Source: Rotaria sp. Silwood1 (taxonomy: Eukaryota > Rotifera > Eurotatoria > Philodinida > Philodinidae). Taken from it: a stretch of 64,000 bases of DNA. Below the pieces are notes generated by a model, which saw only the letters and a list, made by a program, of their open reading frames with translations, searched no databases and had not been told where the DNA came from. The stretch covers positions 202,610 through 266,609 of the forward strand of contig CAJNOP010000015.1 of NCBI GenBank assembly GCA_905250075.1. Reading direction: 5' to 3'. Positions 12,601 to 25,041 of the stretch are shown one piece after another. Position 1 is the stretch's first letter; each line of letters starts with the position of its first letter. The translations under genes and the position numbers were made by a program.

Positions 12601-15600
12601 TCAAAAAAATCTGATGATGTACGTGGACTTTTTTCTACTGAAGATCTTGTTGATGTTTTTAAAAAACTTTCAACTCGACCAGAAATTTATCATCTCTTAG
12701 TCAGGTTATTTTATCTTTGATACATATATATATATGAAGTAATTTTACTAAGAAAAAATTTTCTTTTAGATATTCTCGAAATCAAGATTTTCTTTCAACA
12801 GAAGATTTTACATTATTTCTTGAAGCTGAACAAGGCGTAATTTTTTCTTTTAGAAAATAATTATAATTCTTTTCATTTTTGTTTTATTTTTCTAGATGTC
12901 AAAAGTAACACGTGAAAAATGTTTAGAAATTATACAAAAATTTGAACCATCTACAGAAGCAAAACTTTTAGGACATTTAGGTATAGATGGTAAGTTATGA
13001 TATATTGAAATCAATTATTTATATTTAATTATGATATTTCTAGGTTTTACTAATTATCTTCTATCGCCTGAATGTGATATATTTAATGCAAATCATAGAT
13101 CAATATGTCATGAAATGGATCATCCACTTAGTCATTATTTTATAGCGTCATCTCATAATACGTAATTAAAATTTTATTATTTCATGTTGTTTCATGTTAA
13201 TTTATACCACATAATATAATGAGCAACGTTATTGTTCATTAAAATCGAATATACGACTTACTATCTGTTGATTATTTTGACGAAAACGAAACGATTATTG
13301 AAGGATGCTATGTGATTTTGAAGATTCGGTCAAATTGTAGTTTGATATTCTAAATGATATTCTGTAATTGAAATCAAATAGTCGCTCTGGAGATATGAGA
13401 CACTTATTTTCGCTTTTTTGTATTCGATAACTAGCGCATCTGACACATTTCTCAGACGACTACAGCACGCTGGCTCCTTGTGACATATTCTGACCTCACT
13501 CTCGGTATTCTTTCGCTCATTTCTTTTTGTCCAAATAATCAACGGTAAATTTCTATACGAAAAACACAATTGATTGGAATACATTTTCTACAATTAACAG
13601 CGAGTAAATTCTGTAAATTCATTTAGATAGATTGCGTGCTTAAAAAATTTACTTCCAGAAAAACAAAAAGAAAGTCGATAATAACTCTGTGTCTCGACCT
13701 CACTAAAAAATTCCGGGTCGGTTATTATGTCTTATTTTCCAGGTTTTAATAACCCAGAAACAATGTTCAAAGATAGGCATGTTTTGACGAAAATATTTAG
13801 AGATGTGCTTTTGTTTTCAATTCCTCGAGAGCCAAAACACATAAATGAAAACTCTGAAACTCCAAGTTCATATACTAGATAACATTCCACTTATTCGATA
13901 AATTGATTGATGAAGGTTAGTCTTCTATTACGCTCGACCCACTGTTTGCTGCATGGGCGAGTAATGACAGCCACGAATAGTATTTTTTTTCATATTTCAA
14001 GCTGAGGTAAATTTAATCTTTTGCAGACATTCTTCAACCGAAATCGAACGTATAAAGTAGCAATGAAGAGGTCTGTTCACATTCTTGAGGGGACCAAAAC
14101 AGTGAGGAAGGAAACTTGGATGCGAGAGTTACGCTTCTCTAGTAATGCATTCAAAGCTAATAATAGAATTGCAATATTTCAAATTTATCTTATTAATTAT
14201 GAACAATATCAATAAATTTTATGCAACACATTTGAGTAGTTAAAAGAATTCTTCATCGTTTCTATTCATATCTCTTACTTTTATTTTTTTGTCAGTACTG
14301 AAGTTTTTTCATGCGCATCGTTTATCAATCTTATTCTTGTAAGTATATCTGGAAAAGATTAACTGCATTTAACAAAGTTAGATTCGTTTTTGAAATTTGA
14401 TCATCTGTAGTCTTTATTTTGTTAACTATTATATGCTTAAAAGATTTTACTTTTGATAAATACAATTAAAAATCGAATTGTTGTGTTCTTATGCTCCTAG
14501 ATTTCTTTTGGCTGATCAATTAAAAGGACCATCAAGTGTTGAAGGATTTATTCATGCTTTAAAACGTGGTTGTCGTTGTTTGGAATTACATTGTTTTGAT
14601 GGGCCAGATGATCAACCATTAATACATAATGGAACATTAACATCTCGTATATCATTAAGTGAAGCACTTCAAGTTATTAGTAATTATGGATTTGAAAAAA
14701 CAAAGTAACATTTTTTTTTAAATTAATTTATTAATCATTTCAAATAATGTGTTTTTTTTTATAGTTATCCATTAATCTTATGTATGGAAATACAATGTAG
14801 TATTAGTCAACAAGAACGTATTGCACAGTTATTAATTGAAATATTTGGTGAAAAACTTTTTCTTAATCATGTTTCATTACCAGTTGATGTGAATATAGCT
14901 TCGAGTAAATATCGACCTCTTCCATCACCAAATGATTTACATGGAAAGATTATTATTAAAGTAAAACAATAGATTACCAAAAAAAAAAAAAATAATTAAT
15001 AAAATATAATTGAATATTTAGAGTAAAAAATTACCTCCAGGCTTTTCTAATGATTTTAATACAGACTATGGTGAAATAATCGATGAAGAAGATTGTTATG
15101 AAGATAATAAAAGACGATCTAAAAAGGTTAGAAAGAAAATAGTTTTCATGTTATATGGATTGATTTATTTTCTTGTTTTTTTTATTCAATAGGACTTAAG
15201 TAATAAAAAACATCGAAAATTATCTCGTGCTTTTTCTGATCTTGTTTGTGTACTTCGTTCAGCACAATTTGAAGACTTTCATACTGCATTTAATGAACGT
15301 AAGAAATAATTCTTTTTTCTTTTTTGAAAATATTCTTTTGTTTTTAATTATTAAAAAATAGAACAATCTGATCAAGTATGTACATTCAGTGAAAATGCTG
15401 CTCTTCGTTTAGCAACAAGTGATGCAGAAGAATTTATTAATTATAATAAACTTTTTATATCACGTGTTACTCCTGGAACATGGCGTGTTGATTCATCAAA
15501 TCTTAATCCACAAGATTTTTGGAATGTTGGCTGTCAAATGGGTTAGTTATGAAATGAAGTTTTCATTTAAGTTCGACTGATCTAACTTTTTTTTTATAAA

Positions 15601-18600
15601 GCGAATTTTGTATAATAGTTAAATAGAGCAGAGTGAAAAATGAATCTTATTAGATGCTAAGATTCAGGGCATCTAAGATAATATCAAGATCTATTGAGAT
15701 CTTTCAGAGACCAAGAAAATTAATCAACAATTCAAAGGAAACCTCCATTAAAAGTCAGTCGGGTTGGTCCCGAAGTCGATGGATTCTGATCACCGAATAC
15801 AAAAAAACAGGAAAAGTATCTTGTATATTCTGAGCGACTCTTCGATTCAAATTAGAAGATTTCATTGAGAGTATTAAGAGTACGGTTTGGTTCTCGATCC
15901 GAAGATGTTTGCATTCGCTTGACGTCGATCTATGCTCTGAAATGAATCTATTCAAGAAATAAGGACCTAGTATCCATATTTCTTTTTGATATCTTGATCT
16001 CTGAATAATTTTACAGACTTTATCCTACATTACAGTCGGAAAGAAAAAAGAAGTTTTTCTCTGTGCGGAAGTCTGCGTCAAAAAAAATGGTTCGGCCGAG
16101 TAGGACAGTCATGGCATAAGCAAGTACCAAAAGTAAGGGGCAGTACGCCCCTACGACTGGGTCCGAATCTGAAAACTTTGAATCCAAAGGGCTCTACTGA
16201 TCAACGATCAATTACTCATAGATGTTTATTACGAGTTCTAAGCTCTCTACAACGATTTAAATGATATAGAATAGTGCAAATTTCTTTCTTTATTTTGTAA
16301 TCTTGACAGATTACTCTCGAAAATTATTTCATCCGATTGACGATTAACTTCACTTGAGGTTATGTTTTCGTTGCTATTCATAAATTTCGTAAGAAAATGT
16401 GTAAAATTTCTTTTTGTATAATAAACTTGTTCGTCTCATCGATCTTATTTTGCAATCAAATAAAAACTTCAATAATAATCAAAATATTTATATCATTTAG
16501 TGTCAATGAATTATCAAACATCTGGAAAATTTATGGATGTATATTTCGGTCGTTTTTTATCAAATGGTGGTTGTGGATATGTTCTTAAACCGAGTTACTT
16601 AAGATCTGATAATACAAGCATGAGTGCAACATCATCACCAATCGCATCTAGTAGATTATCTTCTAATGTTTATTCATCTAATACACCTCAAATACTTCAT
16701 ATAAAAGTATTTAAATTTCTCTTGAAAGTTTTGTTATCTATTGTTTTTTTTTTTGGAAAGATAATAAGTGCTCTTCATCTTCCACGACCTGAACAAGCTG
16801 AATTAAAAGCAAATTCTATTGATCCATATGTTGTTGTACAAATATTTGGTGTACCAAGAGATACAGATGAAGTACGAACAAAAACTATATATCATAATTG
16901 TAAGTTCATGTTTTATTATTATTTTTCTTTTCGCTTATATTAAATAAATTATTTAGCTGAAAATCCACAATTTAATGAAGCATTTGAATTTGAAATAGCT
17001 TTTCCAGAATTAGCACTTGTCAGATTTGTTGTACTTGATGATGATTCACTTGATTATGATTTTATTGGACAATATACATTACCATTCGAATGTATTCAAA
17101 CAGGTTAATAAAATTATAAAATTCTACTCGTTTTCATTTTCTTAATAATTCTTTTTCTAGGCTATCGACATGTTCATCTTCATAATATCGGTGGAGATCT
17201 CATAGCCAATGCTTATCTATTTGTTCATATTGTTATTAATAGCAAATCATTGGCTATTGTATGTTGTTTTATAATCTAGATTTTTAGTTTTTTGATCTGT
17301 TTGTATATTGATTTTATTAAACAGAAACCTCGTCGATCATTATCACGTTATCATCGGTCATTAATGCGTCGTAAATTACGTATTGCTTCATTTCGATCAG
17401 TATATAATAAACAAATTGATGATCTATTTAAAGTAAAAAGAGAAAAAAGAAAACTTTGGCTTTTATTTATTTTTTTTTTGTAATTAATATTTTATATAAA
17501 AATCTGTAGTCAGTTATTCAACCATTAGAAACAGCATTTGAATATCGTCATGCTGTTGAACAAAGTCTTTATGGATTAAATGAAATGTGTGGTTTACCTG
17601 AAATATCAAATGTAAAACAATGTGTTAGAAAAATTGCTAGTCGATTACAAAAAGCAAATCTTACTGGTGCTGTTGCTATAAGAAATCAATCTGATGTAAA
17701 TTTTATTTTAAAAAAATTAAAATTTTTTTTAAATTCAAAATTTTTTAAGATACCAATCTTTGAATATTCTACTACATTACCGGAATTATCACGTCAAAGT
17801 GTTGTAGCTTTAGAAGAAGTAAATTAAAACTTCCATGATTATCTTTCTTTTTAACAAATAAAAAATTTTAGGTAATCAATCAATGTCGAGCTTTAATATA
17901 TAATGGTACTATTATACATAAGAAGGTAAAGTAAATATGTATGAGTGAATTTGCATCTTTTTGGTACGACTTTTTTTTTCGCATTTTGTTTCTATCTAAC
18001 TTTCCAATATTCTAATACAACAAAGACTAATGGATGTAAATAGTTCGCTCCGTACAGAATTCGATGTTTTTTCATCATATATAATTTATTTTGAATTTTA
18101 TTCCTTTCTTATTCCTTCATCAAATGTTCACATTGTTTGACAGACGTTTGTATATGTTTGTGTAAAGTGACATAAACTCAATTTTAGTTCTACTTGTGAT
18201 AGAGCTTGCGGCATACAGCAAATCTACGTGTATTGCGGATTGTTCCCAATTACTCATTTTCCCTCCAAAGCTAAAAAATTACTCGAATCTTTTCAATGAA
18301 GACAATCAACTTTATAGCCGAATTATGCAGAGACTAAACTATATAACATGCAGTTCTCTTAATATTCAGTGACAAATTGAAAAACTTTTGCCGCTTAACA
18401 CTGACATAAAGTATAAAAACCTAAATATTAATCAGAAATTGTTTAGGCCGATTTTTAGTTTTTCATACTAAAAAGTTGCCATTCATTCATGTATATATAT
18501 ATATATTGATTATTTATTCTTTCTTTCATGTGTTTAGTTGGTTAATGTGCAAACAGAAATATCTGAATTAAGTAAAGATATTCCGAGATTACTTGAAACA

Positions 18601-18840
18601 AGTGGTGTACGTGGAAAAAAGTTTACTAAAGCTATTGATAATTTTTCATATAATCTTGCTCTATTACATGGTCAAACTGATTTATTAAATAAAGCTAAAC
18701 AAGATGCAAATATAACTATTCAACAAGTAAAAAATATCAATTATTTAAAAAAAATATGCAATTCTTTTTTTGTTTTTCTTTTTATAAAGATTTTTGAAGC
18801 TGCTGAAACAACGAATTTACTTGTAGAATCTGATCAATAA
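9638..18840 (+). CDS. PLCL: Inactive phospholipase C-like protein (PLCL1/PLCL2, PRIP ortholog)
   Basis: Twenty-three exons join in frame to 1,106 residues (human PLCL1 is about 1,095): 9638-9932, 9996-10145, 10214-10441, 12312-12529, 12592-12704, 12770-12836, 12896-12989, 13044-13161, 14501-14704, 14765-14960, 15022-15126, 15193-15298, 15362-15541, 16501-16706, 16761-16899, 16957-17103, 17161-17258, 17325-17432, 17510-17695, 17750-17818, 17872-17925, 18538-18726, 18790-18840. Order: S/N-rich N-terminus, PH (about 99-215, with [11 protein letters not shown]), EF-hand region (230-390), PLC-X (412-560), PLC-Y (605-720, with [13 protein letters not shown]), C2 (755-890, with [12 protein letters not shown]) and a helical tail. 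First catalytic His (H426), N427, E456 and E504 align with active PLC. However, the Ca-ligand Asp is H458 and the second catalytic His is G472, so hydrolysis is not expected. PLCL proteins bind inositol phosphates, PP1/PP2A and GABA-A receptor partners in vertebrates. KVVSF at 83-87 matches their PP1-docking site. The exon 4 acceptor (AG ending 12311) was chosen by phase. Confidence 0.93.
10442..12311 (+). other. Intron 3 of the PLC-like gene (1.87 kb)
   Basis: AT-rich intron between the PH-domain exon and the EF-hand exon. No missing coding sequence is needed for the family alignment, and no repeat or RNA gene was recognised. The ORF at 10635-10826 is low-complexity hydrophobic and was not called. 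Confidence 0.6.
13162..14500 (+). other. Intron 8 of the PLC-like gene, inside the PLC-X domain
   Basis: A 1.34-kb intron splitting the SHNT codon run of the catalytic-like X domain (AC|A at the Thr codon). It is somewhat less A-rich than its neighbours around 13330-14120. ORFs on both strands (13330-13584 -, 14021-14215 +) have no recognisable motif. Nothing else was identified. Confidence 0.55.
15542..16500 (+). other. Intron 13 of the PLC-like gene with a GC-richer block
   Basis: A 0.96-kb intron. Positions about 15750-16190 are clearly richer in G+C than the surroundings and contain a 6-bp-stem hairpin AGGGGC-AGTAC-GCCCCT near 16136-16152. The GTAC..ACTGGGTCCGAA stretch around 16147-16172 resembles sequence at 2436-2472, suggesting debris of a dispersed element. 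No coding potential was recognised. Confidence 0.4.
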
Positions 18841-21800
18841 TGAGAAACAAATATCATACTTCAGTGTTCCACTTGTTCTAAATTTTAAAAATATGTTATT
18901 TTTCTCCAGTTTATATATATATTTTTTTACCTGTAATTAGACATGTATATGTATATATTTTTTTTACAATCTGAATAAAATTATCCTTCAATTTGATTAT
19001 TAAATAAATCAAACGTCTTGCGCATTTATTATTTCATCGATATACAATAAAGTATAATGATAATACGATGTGGGTATGGGTTCTCGGCGGAGGATAAGTA
19101 TCAAGATATGACCTACCATCACACGCTTATCTCAATATCCCGAGCTCTATAGATATGTGAGTATCAAGTTGGATATTAATCTCGTCACACCACCTTCACT
19201 CAAAATCGTAAATTGATCGACATATAGATATTGCAAATTTATTAGATGAATAACCTGATAGTTATGTTTTTAATGACAATATCTATGTTATGAATTCTAT
19301 GGCATACTCTGTGAGAGACCTCGCCTTTTCTTTCTCATCAACATTATTATTGAGTAAAAATCGTCTAACATATGGATGAACATTTCATAATATCACACTC
19401 AAAAACAAATCATCTGAATAGAGATGTGTTCCATCGAAATACATAACTATTGCATAGCAGAATGTATTTGAACATAAAGCAAAAAAGAAATAGTTGCATC
19501 ATAAACATGACAAGCGCGTGTCAATAAAAACAATTGTTTCGAAAAATCTCTTGAAAAAGTTGAAAAGATTATACATAACTTAATACTGAGTTAAGAATTT
19601 GGTTGACTTTTTTTCATGCAAATAATTAGTTATATGCTGCTTTTTCAAAAAACTCTCAATAGAATTTTCAGTAATCTATAGTTAGAACATTATATTTATC
19701 GCCATCATATTACTTTATTCAAATATTAGTCTAGCTTCTATTTTTTTGGTAGGCGGTCGAGGAATATTAGCTGCTTTGTTTTCAATAAAAGTTCGAATGT
19801 TTTTGTAATCTATTCATTCAACGAACAATGCATTGTACTGTGTATGGTTGTTCGTTTTGTCCAAATATAGTTTGTGAGTAATATCGATAGTAGTTATGAT
19901 CTTTCACTTTATAGTCTTTCTTGGTTTTTCTCTATATCTATCACTATGTTCCGTATCTGTGAAAATCAAATTGATGGTCTGTGAAAATATTGATTTATTG
20001 CTTTTTTCTTTCTATGCTGCAAAGTTCTAATTGACGAACATCCACAGATTCAGTGGTAGGCGAAGAGCTCAAGGCGATCGCCTCCACTGGAACTTTGTTG
20101 ATAGAAAGAAATTTTATATTTTTGTTTTCAATAGTTTCAATGCCATCTGTATATAATAGTCAAATTCATCCCGGAACTTTTCTTACTTTTTGATCCATAT
20201 AAATCAATTGAAACAGCATAACGAAATATGTTCTTTAAATGCTCGGTCATAAATCAAATGTCATAATAATCATTTTGTTCTGTCATTCCAAAAAAACTCA
20301 GCCAACTGGAGGAAGAGACAAGATAATGTATCTGACGTCAATAAATACCTTGCTAGATAATTCTTTATCGAAACTATTAGCTAATTCAGTGTCGAAAAGA
20401 TGATATAAGATATGAAAGAATGATGAGAGAGAAAGGCTCCTGGATGGGTTCGAAGAGTTCATCCAAAAATAATAGTGCACAGTGACATTTGATTCAATAA
20501 TGATGAATGGAAACTATTAAGTGTCACAATTAATGAATAAAACAAGGTCATCTGTTCACCGATTGATAAACGGATACTTATTTGCACACGTCACAAGAGC
20601 ACAATAAAATGATATTCATCAGTTCTTATGGTTCTTGTGAAGCATAGAAAAAAAAAACTAAAAAAAAGTGGCATTTCTGACGATGAACGAACATAAAAAA
20701 GTAATTGCAACAATTTTTATCTCTCTTTCGTCATTGTAATGAATCTTTTTCGATTTTTGTTATCACTGTGAATATCGCTCCTCTCTTAACCTATTTGTAA
20801 GAGCTTTTCTCACTTTTTTTTCCTATAAATTGAATGAAATAACATTACAAAACACATTTTTCAGATGCCAGCCTTTGAATCTGATAATATTATAATCATT
20901 TTCATTCTGTTATTCCTAAAACTTTCACTATTATTATAAAGAGTTTTATTTGAATGAATCAACCTGAATAGTCTTGAGCACTTACATTTTGTAAAAGTTT
21001 TCTAATGCATATTACAGAACAATAAAGAAAAAGATACATTTAAAAGGGTAGAGTGAAATTACAATTAGAAGATACAGAAAACTACAGCACGATCAGTAAA
21101 AAAAGATGGAAGAGTCTTGATAGAAATGGTTCAGGCAAATGCTAGGTCATTCTCTAGGGAATGGTTGAATACAAGCTTTTTCTATAGAGTGTTGACATGT
21201 TTTATTCATAATGGTTTTATTTATGATATAACAAGTAATTAATAGTTGTTTATGTTGTTCAATATTTTAAAGTCATTTTTCCTAAGCTATTCTCATCCTT
21301 CGCTTCTTAGGGTGTGGATGTGGATGAAGACATGATATATAGACGTACACTGGTACTCACAATGCGAACTGTTTAGTATATGTCTACACTAATAGATATA
21401 CTTTGACCTATTGTGTCTAGATTCATGTTTTTCTTGGTCGATAGACAAGGTTTTATTCTTAATGCTGAAAGCCAGACAAGGTTCTTGTAGTAGGAAAGGA
21501 AAAAAAAGAGTTTTGCCTGACCTTCGCGAGACAAGCGTAATATGATGTCTTTGTGTACATATCTTTAAATATACATCAGATCTGTACACTATTTTTATAC
21601 GACGATTGTTTATAGTTCTTATGTTCAATTAAACGAATAAACAATATTCTTTTCAGATAACATATGAGTCATCTGTCAATATCATAGATCACATAAAATA
21701 TTTAATAGTAATTTGTCAATCAAGTTTTAGAATTTAAAAAACAATTCCTTAACGATAGATCAATCAATATCAGCTGCAGATGATAAATATAAAGAAAACG

Positions 21801-23022
21801 ATTGATAATAATAAGTATGTATTGTTATTATTCATTGTTTTCTCAAATAAATATGCCAGATTCAAGAACAGAAAAAGAATTCTGTAAGAATTCAAAAATT
21901 TTTATGTGAAAACAAAACTCTTGCCTTATCAGTGAAGTTTTGCTCTACAGGAATCTCGTCAGAAAGTCAAGATTTATTGTGTTTTAGGCAAGAATATGGA
22001 TTATTGTAGTAATAAATCAATCTCTTATCTGATTGCAATACTACAAAAACAATTCATGTAACAGAAAAAAAAAAATAAACGATTAAGACTAATAACAAAG
22101 TTTATGATTGTTGACGATTTGACACTATGGAATTCATTTCTAATATTTTTTTGCCTAAAAATACTCGTGATTCACTCAAGAAATATGCTTTGAAGTGAAA
22201 AATCATTTTTGTTGCACTTTCTCATTGTCGTTTTTATTTATAATCAATTTAGATTCTCAGTACTATTATATTAGAGAAAAGCTTTGATAAGAAATGTATA
22301 CATAATCAAACAAGAAAATCGAAATTCGTCGGTTGTCTTTTCATATTAACTGACAAATACATCATATAACAAGACAAATATTAGTGTTGAGTAATGCATT
22401 GATATTATTACTTTTTCCTATAATTTCTTTTGGCACTAGTTTTTATGGAATATTGTGGTATATTGATATCTTGGGAATAAATGCCAGTCAATAAATTGAA
22501 AGAAATGTATACAAAGAGTTTTACAAAGAAAAAGAAAATAATATCTAATTTTTATCTGTAAAAATAATAATTTAATAATATTATTCGTTGTTCTTTTTTT
22601 CCCGAACATAATTCATATCATTTATCCTAATTTTCAATGTTACTGATGTATCTCTCATATAAACTATGAAAATGTTTCAATTAATACATACATATTCTAA
22701 GAAAAATATTCATATCTTTTTACTTATCTTATTCTAGTACGAATATCCTTGATGGAGTGTTGACAATAAATATATCAACATCATTATATTCTAACGTTTA
22801 TCGAACCATTACATTCCCAAGATGCATATATTGGTTCAGCAGTTATATTTCAAGATATAAATGCCATCTGTTATTTCAGAACTCCATGATATTGAATTCT
22901 ATGAAGGTAATAGCTATGTCGTTTGACACTTGGATTTGTACAACTAAAGGAAACAGTATTTTTTTTTTGTGATAATGCTATATGAATAAATGATTTTGAC
23001 ATCATATCTAATCAATAGCAAT
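18841..23022. other. Intergenic region, no gene seen
   Basis: About 4.2 kb between the PLC-like gene and the giant muscle gene. It holds 3'-end signals of the former (AATAAA at 18974 and 19003), and presumably the promoter and 5' UTR exons of the latter. Minus-strand ORFs at 20298-20480 and 21389-21628 show no family features. No RNA gene or long repeat was seen. Confidence 0.55.
18974..18979 (+). terminator. Candidate polyadenylation signal of the PLC-like gene
   Basis: AATAAA 134 bp after the TAA at 18838-18840, with a second copy at 19003-19008. The spacing is typical for a 3' UTR end, but the hexamer is common in this base composition. Confidence 0.45.
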
Positions 23023-23404
23023 ATGGTAAAAAGTATTGAGAAAAGGGAAAAACATGCATTATACGGTTCTTTTTTTGCTATGGTATATGAGGCAGTAAGA
23101 GAAGAAGAAAAGAAAACAGAAGAATATAAAAGATATCCAACGGTTTTCTATAATGATAACATCTTTTTTGGTATACGTAAGATCTAATACTGTGGTATTG
23201 TCTTGTCTATTCTCTATTCTTTTTCTTAAGATCTCCTTGAGATTTGATGATGGAGAAACTAGTTATTCGTTTAGAAGACAAATCATTGTCTTGTTTATAT
23301 CAGTCTCGATTACTTAAAACAAAGAGAGACTAAAATATTAATCGAATAAAGATTGTTTCTTTCTTTTTTTTGACAATATTATTTTGTCTTTCTTAGACAT
23401 AACG

Positions 23405-25041
23405 ATGTCTACGGAATACAAGCCACGTCTTACCGAATCCTTACAAGCATCCTATTTAATACGTGAAGGCCACCCAGTTAAACTTTCATGTCGATTTGAT
23501 GCTTCTCCTACAGTTGATATTCAATGGCTCAAAGATGGAATTCCGATTGATTTTGAAGCACTTGGTATTTCAAGAGATTTTAAGGTTTATTGTTTTTTCT
23601 TTATTTAAAAAAAAACGACTAAAATAATTATTTGCTTATTGTTCTTTGTTTTTCTGAAAAAAAAGGTTGTAAAAGAAGTCGATTATACAGCATTGTTAAT
23701 TATGGAAGCATTTCCAGAAGATACTGGCTCATATACAGTTATTATTCGCAATTCATTTGGTGAAGCATGTTCATCTACACAGTTAAATGTTGAAGAATTT
23801 TTTTGTCGAACACCGTAAGTTTATTAAAATTTCAAGATAAAACAAAAATGTTTTGAATTGTTAAGAGAATCAGAAATGTCTGATACACCATGTAAACCAG
23901 TTTTTGTTCAACCACTTCTTGATACAACAATAAATGAAGGAGAAAAATTAAAATTACATGCAGCAATCAATGCTCATCCTGAACCTGAAGTAAAAATAAA
24001 TATTCTTTTGTATTTTTGTTTTGTTTTTGTTCTTTTGTAAAATAATTATTTTTATTTAAAGATTATTTGGTATCATAATAATATTCCATTAAAAAATTCT
24101 CGTGATTTAACAATGACGTTTGATGGACAATTATGTAAATTAATAAAAGACCGATCTGAAAAAGAAAATGATACTGGAACATATCGTATAACAGCTGTTA
24201 ATTCAGTAGGACAAGCTGAATCTATTTGTCAAGTTACTATACAATCAAATGAAACGAAAGCATTTCGTGGACGTCTTCAATCAACATGTTCACCACCAGT
24301 TTTTACTCAATCATTACAAGATAAAACATTTCACGAAGGTGAAAAACTTGTTTTTCAAATACATGTTAATGGACAACCAAAACCACAAGTTATGTGGTAC
24401 AAAGATAATCAACCATTGCGAAATACACATGATCATAAAGTATACTTTACTAAACAATAGATTCATGAATAAAAAAAAAAACATCATTCTTTTTTTTCTT
24501 AACTATAGATTCGAACTGAAGATGATACTTGTATACTTGAAATACTGAAATTATCAATGAATGATGCTGGCCTTTATATAGTTAAAGCAATTAATAAAGA
24601 AGGTGAAGCAAAATGTTCAGCAAAAGTAACTATTTTACCAATAAATATTGTTCCTGAACCTATGATTATTGAATCAAATGGTTATGCACCTGAATTTCTT
24701 CAATTATTTAAAGATCAAAAAACATCTATTGGTTCAACAATTCAATTTGAAGCTCGAGTTACTGGTACAAAACCAATAAACGTAAACTATCTATTATAAA
24801 TAAAACAAAATATTTAATCTTGTCCTTTTGAAGGTCTATTGGCTATATAATGGAGCACCAATAGCTCTGTCAGGAAACAATCGACGTTATCAGCTAAATG
24901 TTCTTAATGATACTTATACATTAATTATACATAACGTACATTACGAAGATGTTGGCAAATATACTTTAAATGCAGAAAATTCTTGGGGAAAAGCAACTTG
25001 TACTGCGGAACTTTTTATACCTCCAATTGTTTCAATATTTG
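23405..25041 (+). other. N-terminal Ig1-Ig4 block of the kettin-like protein (exons 1-6)
   Basis: Exons: 23405-23584 (exon from 23397), 23666-23814, 23866-23989, 24062-24439, 24509-24781, 24834-25041; residues 1-437. Ig1 (exons 1-2) has IQWLKDG and EDTGSYTVIIRNSFGEA. Ig2 (3-4) has IIWYHNN and NDTGTYRITAVNSVGQA. Ig3 (4-5) has VMWYKDN and NDAGLYIVKAINKEGEA. Ig4 (5-6) has VYWLYNG and EDVGKYTLNAENSWGKA. These have the D-x-G-x-Y and N-x-x-G signatures of I-set domains in intracellular muscle proteins. Short introns (51-81 bp) separate them. Confidence 0.85.
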
